Of a stretch of DNA of 64,000 nt, positions 16,483-24,925 are shown in pieces. Origin of the DNA: Streptomyces daqingensis (GTDB lineage Bacteria > Actinomycetota > Actinomycetes > Streptomycetales > Streptomycetaceae); the NCBI RefSeq assembly GCF_014645895.1, contig NZ_BMMP01000002.1, positions 434,001 through 498,000 on the forward strand. Direction: 5' to 3'. A program made the position numbers and the translations under genes. The notes under the pieces were generated by a model that was not told where the DNA came from, ran no database searches, and saw only the letters and a list, made by a program, of their open reading frames with translations. Each line of letters begins with the position of its first letter. Position 1 is the stretch's first letter.

Positions 16483-17308
16483 ACTGCTCCTCCACCGCTG
16501 ACGAGACGACCGTCGTCACTGCTTTGAAAGTCCGGATTCCTTCGTACATGTCGGGTGACGTGTAGGTCACGCGGCGCTCCCCCGTCACCTCCACGCCGGG
16601 GACCACGCTCGCGGCTCCGGCCAGGTGCTCGGCGTCGAACTCCAGCTCCACGGTGTGCGCCTGGGGCTCCGCCGGCCTCGTGCGCACCGCCAGCCGCGCC
16701 GCGCTCGCCGCGGCCTCTCTGATGTCGGCCGCCGTGCGCTTCGGGGTGCGGCACACCGCCGCGTACCGCGAGACGTAGTCCTTCACGGCGACGCCGAAGG
16801 CGTCCGGCGCGTAGCCCTTCGCATCCTCCAAGGTGCGGTCGTCTCCCGTCACGAGGACCACGGGGACGCCGAACTCCTCGACGACCAGGGCGTTGAGGAG
16901 CCCTTCACTCGCCCGCGCGCCGTCGACCCAGACCCCGGTGACCGAGTTGGGCAGGTAGGTGTGGGCGAGCACCCCTTCGGTCCCCGCCCCCGTGTGGTAG
17001 CCGATGAACGCGATGCCGTCCACGTCGCCGTGCTGGACGCCCTCGACCATGCTGAGGGACTTGTGGCGCCCGGTGAGCATCTGCGCCCGGTCGTCGAGCT
17101 GTTCGAGCAGGAGGTTGCGCATCGACCAGTGCGCCTCGTTGATGAGCACCTCGTCGGCGCCGCCGTCGAAGAAGCCCTTCACCGCCGCGTCGACGTCCGA
17201 GGTGAACATGGGGCGGCAGCGCTCCCACTGGGGCGTGCCCGGCAGGACGTCCGCAGGCCAGGTGACACCGGTGGCGCCTTCCATGTCGGCGCTGATGAGG
17301 ATCTTCAT
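16475..17308 (-). CDS. M55-family D-aminopeptidase (DppA-like)
   Basis: 277 residues. It matches the DppA metal site closely: D8 and E10 in ISADMEG, H60 in EAHW, H105 in GYHTG, and an acidic residue near 135. DppA is a zinc D-aminopeptidase, active on D-Ala-D-Ala and D-Ala-Gly-Gly in Bacillus (known for the family). It is the first gene of an operon with M20, S9 and S66 peptidases and would start the breakdown of D-amino-acid-containing cell-wall peptides. No ribosome site precedes the ATG. Instead TAACGT ends seven bases upstream, suggesting leaderless translation. Confidence 0.9.
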   Translation of the reverse strand: MKILISADMEGATGVTWPADVLPGTPQWERCRPMFTSDVDAAVKGFFDGGADEVLINEAHWSMRNLLLEQLDDRAQMLTGRHKSLSMVEGVQHGDVDGIAFIGYHTGAGTEGVLAHTYLPNSVTGVWVDGARASEGLLNALVVEEFGVPVVLVTGDDRTLEDAKGYAPDAFGVAVKDYVSRYAAVCRTPKRTAADIREAAASAARLAVRTRPAEPQAHTVELEFDAEHLAGAASVVPGVEVTGERRVTYTSPDMYEGIRTFKAVTTVVSSAVEEQYG

Positions 17309-17315
17309 GCCGGGA

Positions 17316-17321
17316 ACGTTA
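17316..17321 (-). promoter_or_regulatory. -10 element of the peptidase operon (leaderless type)
   Basis: TAACGT on the minus strand is followed by TCCCGGC and the ATG at 17308. The same layout (TAACGT then seven bases) precedes the TetR gene at 26838. No good -35 was found at the usual distance. Confidence 0.45.
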
Positions 17322-17517
17322 CGCGGTGCGCAAACCCCAGGACACCCCTGTGGATAACTCCTGTGGTCTCTACCACTGACAGGCTCGACTTCTCCCCTCT
17401 GACCTGCCCTTTTACAGGACGACACGCCTGGGGCCGGCACCGCGCGACACGCCAGCAGGCGGGTTTCGCAGCCCGCGCGGACAAGGGGCAACCCCTGGCG
17501 CGCCCGCCCGAGTTGCG

Positions 17518-17536
17518 GGCACGGAGGTTCCGTGCC
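17518..17536 (-). terminator. Hairpin after the MFS transporter gene
   Basis: GGCACGGA (17518-17525), a three-base loop, and TCCGTGCC (17529-17536) form an eight-bp perfect stem, starting 13 bases beyond the transporter stop codon on the minus strand. Confidence 0.4.
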
Positions 17537-17548
17537 GCCCGCCTCCGG

Positions 17549-20215
17549 TCAGTCCTCGTGACCCAGCAGCACGTCCCGCTCCGCGCTCTCCCCGCCGGCC
17601 ACCTTGAGGACCGTCGCGACGGGCGGATAGCCGGACGCGATGACGGTGTACTCGCCCGGCGTGAGGCCCACGAAGCGGAAGGTCCCGTCGATTCCCGTCG
17701 TGACGGTCTCGACGACGTGGCCCGACCCGTCCAGGAGCGTCACCCTGGCGTCCTCCACCGGCCTTCCGCCGCCTGCCCGGACAGTTCCCCGCAGCACGGC
17801 GCCGCCCGCGAGTTCGATGTCCTGGCGGGTCTCGCGTCCCGCCTGGACGGAGACGGGGAGCGCGGCCGGGCGGCAGGCCGGTGAACTCGCGGCCAGGGTG
17901 TACTCGCCCGCGACGAGCTCGTCGACGACATAGCCGCCTTCCCGCCCGCTGCGGACGGCGGCGACGACCTCGCCGCGCACGTCCGTCAGCGTCACGGCGG
18001 CGTCCGGAACCGGCAGCCCGTCGGCGGTGAGCACACTGCCCGTCAGGCGCCCGGCGCCGCCCAGCACGATGTCGAGCTCCACCGGCCGATCCCCCACGGT
18101 GACGCCGACCGCCTGCGGCTGGTGCCCTCCCGCGGCCGCGATCAGTACGTAGGAGCCGTTTCCCCGGGTGCTCAGCACGTACCGTCCGTCCTCTCCTGTG
18201 ACGCCCCTGCCGACCTGCTTGCCGCCGGTGTCGATGAGGGTGAGCGCCGCGCGCGGCACGCCGGTGCCGTCGTGGTGCCGGACGCTGCCGCACACCGCGA
18301 CGGCTCCGGTGACACCCGCCTGTGCCTCGGCGGCGCCCGCGCGGTGGATCCCGTCGCGGCCGAAGGCCGGGTCCGTGCTGAGAGGGGCGGGGCCGAGGGG
18401 GTCCGCGCCGAGGGGGGCGGTCTGGCCGAAGGCCGTGCTCCCGGCGTGGGTGCTGCCTGCTTCGTTGCGCGCCTCGGGCACGGGGGCGTTCTCGGACACC
18501 AGCGGTTTCTCCTTGAGGAAGAAGGTCAGGATCAGCCCGAGGACGAGCACCGGGACGAGGTAGAGGAAGATCCGCGGCATGGCGTCGGCGTAAGCCTGCA
18601 CGTACGCGTCCCGCAGAGGGGCGGGCATCGCGTGCACCGCCTGCGGAGTGAGGGACTCCGCGTCGGGCGCGACATGGGCGCCGCCCCGCGGCACGTCTCT
18701 GGCCAGGGAGTCCGTGAGCCGCTCGATGAACAGGGTGCCGAAGACGGCCGCTCCGACGCTCCCGCCGATCTGCCGGAAGTAGTTGCTGGCGCTCGTCGCG
18801 GCGCCGAGGTCCCGCGCCGGGACGGAGTTCTGGACGGCCAGGACGAGCACCGGCAGCACCAGCCCGATCCCCAGTCCGAGTACGGCCATCCAGATGCTGT
18901 ACGACAGCCGGTCCGTGCCGGTCTCCAGCAGGGAAAGCAGCCACATCCCCACGGCGGACAGCGCGCATCCCAGGACCGGGAAGACCTTGTAGCGGCCCGT
19001 TCGGGAGATGAGCTGGCCCGAGACCGTCGAGGAGAGCACGAGGCCGCCCATCATGGGCAGCATCAGCAGACCCGACTCCGTCGCGGTCACGCCGTCGACC
19101 ATCTGCAGGAAGCCGGGCAGGTAGCTCGCGGCGCCGAACAGCGCGATGCCCACGGCCACCCCGACGAGGCCCGTGACGTTGAAGACCGAGTCCCTGAACA
19201 GCCGCAGCGGCAGCACGGGTTCGGGGACCAGCCGTTCGACGACGAGGAAGAGTGCGGCGCTGAGCACCGCCCCGGCGCCCAGCGCGAGGATCACGCGGTC
19301 GTCCCAGGCGTACTCCGTGCCGCCCCAGCTCGTCAGCAGTACGAGGCAGGTGGAGAACGCACCGAGCAGCACGGTCCCCACCACGTCCAGGCGGGGCCGG
19401 GCGGCGGGGCGCGGCAGCTTCAGCACGAACGCCGTGACGAGCAGCGTGAGCAGGCCGAAGGGGACGTTGATGTAGAAGCACCAGCGCCACGACAGCTCGT
19501 CGGTGAACCAGCCCCCGAGCAGCGGACCGGCCACGGAGGCGAGTCCGAAGGCGGCGCCGATGAGACCCATGTACCGGCCCCGCTCACGGGGCGCCACGAC
19601 GTCCGCGATGATCGCCTGCACGCCGATCATGAGGCCGCCCGCGCCGACGCCCTGGAGGGCGCGGTACGCGATGAGTTCGGTCATCGTCCGCGACCATCCC
19701 GCGAGCGCGGAGCCGGCGACGAAGACCACGATGGCGAAGAGGAAGACGCTCTTGCGGCCGAAGAGGTCCCCGAGTTTGCCGTAGACGGGCAGGCCGACCG
19801 TGGAGGCCAGCAGGTAGGACGTCACCGCCCACGACATGCGGTCCAGCCCGTTCAGGTCCCCGACGATCTCGGGCAACGCCGTTGCCACGATGGTCTGTTC
19901 GAGCGCCGCCATCAGCAGAGCGAGCATGAGGGCGACGAAGACGAGCCGCACGCGGCGGGGGCTGAGCGGGACGGCACCGCCCGCACCGGGCCCTTCCTCC
20001 GCCGGCGTCGTCCCGGCGTAACCGCCCCCGCCGGACCCCGTCCCGGAGGGGCCGGGGTCCGATGCGCTCGCCGTGGAAGGCGTACGGGCCTCGGCCGGGG
20101 CGCCGCAGGAAGCAGCACCCCGGCCGGGAGGACGGCCGTACTCCGGCAGCTCCAGGCTGACTTCGACGACGGCGGGGCTCTGCTCATCTCTGTGACCCAG
20201 AGCCATACCGCCCAT
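17549..20215 (-). CDS. DHA2-type MFS exporter fused to three transthyretin-like repeats
   Basis: 888 residues. Residues 1-85 are a Pro/Gly/Ser-rich cytoplasmic tail. A 14-helix DHA2/EmrB-type transporter follows: [17 protein letters not shown] in helix 1, [11 protein letters not shown] in loop 2-3, and ALQGVGAGG in helix 4 (motif C region GPLLGGWF). From about residue 640 there are three consecutive carboxypeptidase-regulatory-like repeats, each with a GxV...G.P...A.V.L...G strand pattern ending in GEYT/VIA. DHA2 transporters export drugs or metabolites by proton antiport. With an even helix number the repeats would be cytosolic, which is odd for this domain. The ATG at 20215 has an AGGGGAG ribosome site. 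Confidence 0.88.
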   Translation of the reverse strand: MGGMALGHRDEQSPAVVEVSLELPEYGRPPGRGAASCGAPAEARTPSTASASDPGPSGTGSGGGGYAGTTPAEEGPGAGGAVPLSPRRVRLVFVALMLALLMAALEQTIVATALPEIVGDLNGLDRMSWAVTSYLLASTVGLPVYGKLGDLFGRKSVFLFAIVVFVAGSALAGWSRTMTELIAYRALQGVGAGGLMIGVQAIIADVVAPRERGRYMGLIGAAFGLASVAGPLLGGWFTDELSWRWCFYINVPFGLLTLLVTAFVLKLPRPAARPRLDVVGTVLLGAFSTCLVLLTSWGGTEYAWDDRVILALGAGAVLSAALFLVVERLVPEPVLPLRLFRDSVFNVTGLVGVAVGIALFGAASYLPGFLQMVDGVTATESGLLMLPMMGGLVLSSTVSGQLISRTGRYKVFPVLGCALSAVGMWLLSLLETGTDRLSYSIWMAVLGLGIGLVLPVLVLAVQNSVPARDLGAATSASNYFRQIGGSVGAAVFGTLFIERLTDSLARDVPRGGAHVAPDAESLTPQAVHAMPAPLRDAYVQAYADAMPRIFLYLVPVLVLGLILTFFLKEKPLVSENAPVPEARNEAGSTHAGSTAFGQTAPLGADPLGPAPLSTDPAFGRDGIHRAGAAEAQAGVTGAVAVCGSVRHHDGTGVPRAALTLIDTGGKQVGRGVTGEDGRYVLSTRGNGSYVLIAAAGGHQPQAVGVTVGDRPVELDIVLGGAGRLTGSVLTADGLPVPDAAVTLTDVRGEVVAAVRSGREGGYVVDELVAGEYTLAASSPACRPAALPVSVQAGRETRQDIELAGGAVLRGTVRAGGGRPVEDARVTLLDGSGHVVETVTTGIDGTFRFVGLTPGEYTVIASGYPPVATVLKVAGGESAERDVLLGHED

Positions 20216-20501
20216 TGCGCTCCCCTGTCGTGCTCACTGTCCTCGGGGAGTATTTCTCGCATTACGCGACAAGAGCGAGCAAGCCGGACAGAGAGCCCCG
20301 AACACTGCGGCCGGGGCGCCAACTCCGTTGCCCAGGGCGCCGGTCGGCGCGCTCAACTGCGGCTTTGACGCGGGGGCGCACACGGATCCCGACGCTCCGC
20401 ACTACCGGGGAAACCACCCGAACCGGTGAGCACGACAGCACGTCCCGCACCCCACCGGGGGGCGGGAGCGCGCCGCCCCCACCCCCGTCCGCGCCTCCGC
20501 T

Positions 20502-20948
20502 CTACTTCTCCAGCTCGGCGGCGAGCTTCGCGAGCATCTCGTCGTAGATGCGCGCCAGCCCCTTCGGGGCGAACGTCCGCTCGAAGAAGCCCCCGATGCC
20601 ACCGGCCCCCTGCCACTCGGTGCGCACGGACACGCGCGCGGCACTGCCGCCGCCGGCCGGGGCGACGCTCCAGGTGGTGACCATCGTGGAGTTGCGGTCG
20701 CGCTCCACGAGTTCGCTCTCGGACGGCTCACTCACGTCCATCAGGCAGTCGCGCACCCGCTTGCTCGTCGCCTGCAGCTTCCAGTGCACGAGGGTGCCCT
20801 CGCCGTCACCGCCCTCCCGCACCTCGTATTCGCTGAAGTGGGCGGGGAGCAGCTTCGGCCGGGTTGCGCTGTAGTCGGCGAGCGCGTCGAAGACCGCGTC
20901 GGGCTTCGCCGCGATCTCCCGCTCGGTGGTCGAGACGACCTGCGCCAT
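20502..20948 (-). CDS. SRPBCC-family (polyketide cyclase-like) lipid/ligand-binding protein
   Basis: 148 residues with an ideal AGGAGGA ribosome site. The helix-grip fold is suggested by the opening (VSTTEREIAAKPDAVFDALADY), the central beta strands (TLVHWKLQATSKRVRDCLMDV) and the long C-terminal helix (MLAKLAAELEK). Small START-like proteins of this type bind hydrophobic ligands or act as cyclases or dehydratases. There are no conserved catalytic residues I can point to. It is divergent from the radical SAM gene and about 290 bases upstream of the transporter gene, with no obvious operon. Confidence 0.8.
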   Translation of the reverse strand: MAQVVSTTEREIAAKPDAVFDALADYSATRPKLLPAHFSEYEVREGGDGEGTLVHWKLQATSKRVRDCLMDVSEPSESELVERDRNSTMVTTWSVAPAGGGSAARVSVRTEWQGAGGIGGFFERTFAPKGLARIYDEMLAKLAAELEK

Positions 20949-21069
20949 GAACTCCTCCTGCTGTCGGCATCCGGATGCGGCGGGGCGGCGCCTTCCTGCT
21001 GCGTCCGCCTCCTGCCGCGGCATCCCCCGGCGTCAGCCAACCACCCGGCCGCCCCGCGCCCAAATCGGC

Positions 21070-21100
21070 TTGACAGAGCGATGGGGAACAGATGTTCTAT
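21070..21100 (+). promoter_or_regulatory. Promoter with LexA-type SOS box
   Basis: TTGACA (21070-21075) is a perfect -35. The downstream GAAC-AGAT-GTTC (21086-21097) matches the GAAC-N4-GTTC core of LexA boxes in Gram-positive and actinobacterial genomes. It overlaps the spacer and the AT-rich -10 region (TTCTATTCT), where LexA would block polymerase. The flanking bases deviate from the extended TCGAAC...GTTCGA consensus. Confidence 0.6.
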
Positions 21101-21139
21101 TCTAAGTACGAACGGCAGGGCGGCACGCGAGGAGGGTCC

Positions 21140-22177
21140 ATGCGCTGGGAGAACCTGAGCGGCGACGGGTCGGCGGCGGAGTCTCCCGCCCTCTTCGGCA
21201 CCGACGTGGTCACGAGGCAGTTCGACACCCCGGAGTTCCGGGGCATCACCTTCCACGAGGTGCGCGCCCGCTCGATCGTCAACCGGGTGCCGGGGGCGTC
21301 CCGCATGCCGTTCGAATGGACCGTCAACCCGTACCGGGGCTGTTCGCACGCATGCGTGTACTGCTTCGCACGCGGAACCCACCGATACCTCGACCTCGAC
21401 ACCGGAGCCGGCTTCGACTCGCAGATCGTCGTGAAGGTCAACGCCCCCGACCTGCTCCGCCGCGAACTGGGCGCGCCCCGCTGGCAGGGCGAGCACATCG
21501 CGATGGGCACCAACGTCGACTGCTACCAGCGCGCCGAGGGCCGCTACCGCCTGATGCCGGGGATCATCACCGCGCTGCGCGACTACGCCAACCCCTTCTC
21601 CATCCTCACCAAGGGCACGCTCATCCTCCGCGACCTCGACCTGCTGCGCTCGGCCGCCGCCGTCACGGACGTGGGGATCTCGGTCTCCGTCGGCTTCACC
21701 GACGAGGAGCTGTGGCGCACCGTCGAACCCGGAACCCCCGCCCCGGACCGCCGTCTCGACGTCGTGCGCACGCTCAGCGGGCAGGGCATCCCGTGCGGCG
21801 TCCTGATGGCCCCCGTCATCCCGTTCCTCGGGGACTCCCCGGCACAGCTCCGCACCACCGTCCGGGCGATAGCCGCCGCGGGCGCCACCTCCGTGACCCC
21901 GCTCGCCCTGCATCTGCGCCCGGGCGCGCGGGAGTGGTACATGAGCTGGCTCGCCCGGCACCACCCGCACCTCGTCCGCCACTACGAGGCGCTGTACGAG
22001 AACAGCGCCTACGCGCCGAAGTGGTACCAGCGGCGCATCACCCGCCAGGTGCACGAACTGGCCGCGGAGTACGGCATCGGCCCCAGCGCACCCGGCAGGC
22101 ACCGCCGCGTCGAGGTCCACCCCGACCGGGAGCCGGAGCCCGAGCCGCCGGAGTGCACCCAGTTGACGCTGCTGTGA
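21140..22177 (+). CDS. Rv2578c-family radical SAM protein, probable SOS gene
   Basis: 345 residues from the ATG at 21140 with GGAGGG upstream; the earlier ATG at 21092 lies inside the promoter. The radical SAM cluster motif is GCSHACVYCFA (C68, C72, C75), preceded by NPYRG and followed by TNVDCYQRAEG, SILTKGTLILRD and MAPVIPFL. This pattern is the SPL-like/Rv2578c family, distantly related to spore photoproduct lyase. The Mycobacterium homologue is, from memory, in the LexA regulon. With the SOS box upstream, a DNA-damage role is likely; the substrate is unknown. Confidence 0.88.
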   Translation: MRWENLSGDGSAAESPALFGTDVVTRQFDTPEFRGITFHEVRARSIVNRVPGASRMPFEWTVNPYRGCSHACVYCFARGTHRYLDLDTGAGFDSQIVVKVNAPDLLRRELGAPRWQGEHIAMGTNVDCYQRAEGRYRLMPGIITALRDYANPFSILTKGTLILRDLDLLRSAAAVTDVGISVSVGFTDEELWRTVEPGTPAPDRRLDVVRTLSGQGIPCGVLMAPVIPFLGDSPAQLRTTVRAIAAAGATSVTPLALHLRPGAREWYMSWLARHHPHLVRHYEALYENSAYAPKWYQRRITRQVHELAAEYGIGPSAPGRHRRVEVHPDREPEPEPPECTQLTLL

Positions 22178-22243
22178 AAACCGGACCACAGGAACTTCAC
22201 AAAGCGGTGGCGCCGACGATCTCTATGAACCAGCATCCGCGTC

Positions 22244-22651
22244 ATGCCCGAACTCACGCACATCAAGACCCCGGCCGGCATCGCCCCCGCGTACGGCTAC
22301 AGCCACGTCGTCTGGGGGGAGGGCCGCTTCGTCGCCGTCTCCGGACAGCTCTCGCTCGATGAGAACGGCGACGTCGTCGGTCTCAACGACCCGATGGCAC
22401 AGGCCCGGCAGGTCTTCGCGAACGTACGCCGCTGCCTCAACGAGGCCGGCGCCACCTTCGACGACGTCGTGAAGTTCACCTTCTTCGTCACCGACATGCG
22501 CGTCATGCCCGCCGTGCGGGAGGCGCGCGACGCCTGCATCAACCCCGACAGGCCGCCCGCCTGCACCGCCGTGCAGGTCTACTCGCTCGTGCACCCCGAG
22601 CTCTACCTGGAGGTCGAGGCGTTCGCGATCACGCCGACGTGGCGGCTGTGA
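22244..22651 (+). CDS. RidA-like (YjgF/YER057c/UK114) family protein lacking the catalytic Arg
   Basis: 135 residues, typical RidA length. VAVSGQLSLDENGDVVG and ARQVFANVRRCLNEAGATFDD are family strands and helix. In classical RidA, an Arg in the P-A-R-[ST]-C-V stretch binds the substrate carboxylate; here the aligned stretch reads PACTAVQV, with Cys instead. It may therefore not deaminate 2-aminoacrylate and could belong to a different Rid subgroup. There is no good ribosome site. A TATGAA element lies 14 bases upstream, so the leader would be very short. Confidence 0.82.
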   Translation: MPELTHIKTPAGIAPAYGYSHVVWGEGRFVAVSGQLSLDENGDVVGLNDPMAQARQVFANVRRCLNEAGATFDDVVKFTFFVTDMRVMPAVREARDACINPDRPPACTAVQVYSLVHPELYLEVEAFAITPTWRL

Positions 22652-22688
22652 CCGGACACCCCGCCCGGTCACAGCCGCCACGTGCAGC

Positions 22689-23198
22689 TCATACGTCCTC
22701 GTGAAGCGTGCTGTCCTCGTCCTTCCGCCGGACCGTGCGCAGACGCTTCCCCGGGTGCCAGACCTCGAAGACGATGTACGGGTCCTCCACATGGACGCGC
22801 ACGGCCTCCGTCAGCTCCGCGCGGAAGAGGTGGAAGCGCCCGGGTGTGCTGCCCTCGGGCGCTCCGGCCGCGTAACGTGCCAGCGCGCCCGGGTCCGTGA
22901 CCTCCGCGGCGCGGCCGGAGACCCGCACGTCGCCGCCCGCCATGTCGTCGCCCGGGCCGGGGTTGGCGTGCAGGGAGAAGCGCGGATCGCGGCGCAGATC
23001 CCGCGCCTTGCGGGAGCCGTACATCATCCCCAGCCACAGTTCACCGGCGCGGAAGTCCCCCTCCAGGCCCGTCAGCCTCGGCGATCCGTCGGCACGGAGC
23101 GTCGCGAGGACGTGGTGGCGGAAACGCCCGAAGCGTGCCCGGACGGCGTCGGCGAATTCGGGTTCGGCGGCGTGGAAGTCCGCCCAGCTGAGAGTCAT
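22689..23198 (-). CDS. PNPOx-like (pyridoxamine 5'-phosphate oxidase family) flavin/F420-binding protein
   Basis: 169 residues from the ATG at 23198; a GTG at 23222 with AGAAGG upstream is an alternative that would add eight residues. The split-barrel signature is present: HVLATLRADGSPRLTGLEGD, LWLGMMYGSRKARDL, then RVSGRAAEV. Such small proteins bind FMN, F420 or heme and are rarely assignable from sequence alone. The gene is convergent with the RidA-like gene and stands alone. Confidence 0.8.
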   Translation of the reverse strand: MTLSWADFHAAEPEFADAVRARFGRFRHHVLATLRADGSPRLTGLEGDFRAGELWLGMMYGSRKARDLRRDPRFSLHANPGPGDDMAGGDVRVSGRAAEVTDPGALARYAAGAPEGSTPGRFHLFRAELTEAVRVHVEDPYIVFEVWHPGKRLRTVRRKDEDSTLHEDV

Positions 23199-23356
23199 AT
23201 GCGCATCGTCGCCTGGAAACACGACACCTTCTGTCCGGGTTCCGCCACCAGGCCCACCGGGCCGCCCACCGCGGCGGCCGGCAGGGGGCGCAGCCCCGAG
23301 GAGAGCCGGCGGGAAATCCGGGTGAGGTACGGCCCGGGTACTGCCGGCATCAGGGC

Positions 23357-23908
23357 ATGAAGGTGAGGGAGATGACCGCCGCGGACATCGAAGCCGTGGC
23401 CGAACTACGGGTGCGCGCCTGGCAGTCCGCGTACGCCGGGCTGCTGCCCGCCGCGTACCTGTCGTCGATGTCCGTCGAGGAGGACGCCGCGGCGAGGCGG
23501 CGCATGTTCGCCGCCTCGGACGGCACCATCGTGAATCTCGTCGCGGAGGCGGAGGACGGCGGCATCGCCGGCTGGGCGGCCCTCGGCCCGTACCGCATCG
23601 AGGGGCCGCACGGGCGGGGCGGACCGGCGGGCGGCGCCGAGCTCTACGCGCTCTACGTCCGACCCGACGTCCTCGGCACCGGGGTGGGCCGGCTACTGGC
23701 GGGCGCCTGTCTTGCGAGGGCCGCCGCCTCGGGCGCTTCCCGGATCGCGCTGTGGGTGATCGGCGGCAACGCCAGGGCGCGCCGCTTCTACGAACGGGCG
23801 GGCTTCACCCTCGACACCTTGGAGGACGCGGAGAGTCTGGACGACGTGGCGGGGACGCCCGTCACCGTGGTGCGCTACACGCGGCCGCTCCTCACGGGTG
23901 CGGTCTGA
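23357..23908 (+). CDS. GNAT-family N-acetyltransferase
   Basis: 183 residues. It starts with MKVREMTAADIEAVAEL, typical of GNAT beta1-alpha1. The acetyl-CoA pyrophosphate loop is VRPDVLGTGVGRLL (motif A), and motif B is NARARRFYERAGF. The acceptor substrate is unknown. The last 17 bases overlap the 3' end of the convergent HEAT-repeat gene. Confidence 0.88.
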   Translation: MKVREMTAADIEAVAELRVRAWQSAYAGLLPAAYLSSMSVEEDAAARRRMFAASDGTIVNLVAEAEDGGIAGWAALGPYRIEGPHGRGGPAGGAELYALYVRPDVLGTGVGRLLAGACLARAAASGASRIALWVIGGNARARRFYERAGFTLDTLEDAESLDDVAGTPVTVVRYTRPLLTGAV

Positions 23909-24569
23909 CCGAGCGTTTGCGGGCCCGACGGGGTGTCGCGGGTATCCGGGCCAGGGCCGCTTTCGCCGAGGGGGAGAGGCGGTGGTGTTCGGCGGCGGCG
24001 CCCAGGACGGCCACCGCGCGCCGGTCGCCGAGCGCACCCAGCCCCTGGACGCACGCCTCGGCGATCGGCCAGTAGTGCACCGGCCCCATCAGCAGGCGCT
24101 GCAGGACGGAGATCAGCGTGGGGACCGACTCGGGGGCCCGTAACGCGGTGAGCAGCCGTACGGCGTGCAGGGCGTACCCGGTGCGCAGTTCGTTCGTGGC
24201 GAGCGCTGCCGCGGCGCGGGCTGTCCGGGGGTCACGCAGGCGTGCCAGGGCGTGGGCGGCGGTGGCGCAGCGCACGGGGTCGCGGTAGTTCAGCATGAAG
24301 ATCAGCGTCTCGAAGGCACGCCGGTCCCCGGCCGTGCCGAGGGCGAACGCCGCCACCTCCCGCGCCCACAGCGGACGTTGGCTCTCCGCGAGGACGGCTG
24401 CGAGTTCGTCCCGCGCCGCCGGTGTGCCCTCCCTCGCGAGCCGTACGAGTCGCTCGTACTCCGCCGGGTCCGCCTCGGCCCGTACGCGATCGGTCAACGA
24501 ACGGAATGCGTCGCCCACTTCCGCGCTCCCTCCCCCACGTGGTCCGTCCCACAGCCCTGGAAGTGCCAT
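23892..24569 (-). CDS. HEAT-repeat protein with a TTA (bldA-dependent) codon
   Basis: 225 residues from the ATG at 24569; a GTG at 24593 without a ribosome site is the alternative. The sequence is a run of HEAT/PBS-lyase-like helices (REVAAFALGTAGDRRAFETL, CATAAHALARLRDPRTARAA, EACVQGLGALGDRRAVAVL), a protein-interaction scaffold. Leu143 is encoded by TTA (24141-24143 on the complement), the only in-frame TTA I found among the genes called here. In Streptomyces TTA is read by the developmentally limited bldA tRNA, so expression may be tied to late growth. A TTAACT element at 24595-24600 may be its -10. Confidence 0.78.
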   Translation of the reverse strand: MALPGLWDGPRGGGSAEVGDAFRSLTDRVRAEADPAEYERLVRLAREGTPAARDELAAVLAESQRPLWAREVAAFALGTAGDRRAFETLIFMLNYRDPVRCATAAHALARLRDPRTARAAAALATNELRTGYALHAVRLLTALRAPESVPTLISVLQRLLMGPVHYWPIAEACVQGLGALGDRRAVAVLGAAAEHHRLSPSAKAALARIPATPRRARKRSVRPHP

Positions 24570-24925
24570 ACCCCTGGCGCGTTGGTTACCCACGAGTTAA
24601 GCTGCTCGTCAGAGCGGCACCCCCGCTCAGGCGGCCTGGTGACGCAGCCGCCGGAGTTCGAGTCGGTTCGGCGGGGGTCCGGGTCCGCGGTGTACGCCGC
24701 GGCACTGCCCGGGCAGCACCGCTGAGTACGGAACAGCCCCTGGGACCGGGCTGGTTCCGCCTTCCACTCATCCTCTCATCGCAGCTCTTCCAGCGCGTGC
24801 GCCGATGCCGTGCACCGAGCTGAACCGGCCATCAGCCGAACCGGCCGTGCCCGCCGAGGAGTTCATTCGTTCCGGCGCGGAGCCGGCCCACCCTCACCGT
24901 CAGTCGTCACCCCTGGAGTCCCGTG
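24570..24925. other. Divergent intergenic region between HEAT gene and dehydrogenase gene
   Basis: No coding sequence is supported. TTAACT on the minus strand (24595-24600) may serve the HEAT gene. GAACCGGCC is repeated at 24822 and 24838, 16 bases apart, upstream of the hydroxyacyl-CoA dehydrogenase gene. I could not find a convincing promoter for that gene. Confidence 0.35.

Noticed and set aside
17349-17357. DnaA box (TGTGGATAA)
   Set aside because: A single copy without neighbours or oriC genes; expected by chance occasionally.
18122-20368. 748-codon plus-strand open frame
   Set aside because: Antisense shadow of the MFS transporter gene; His/Arg/Glu-rich without recognisable domains.
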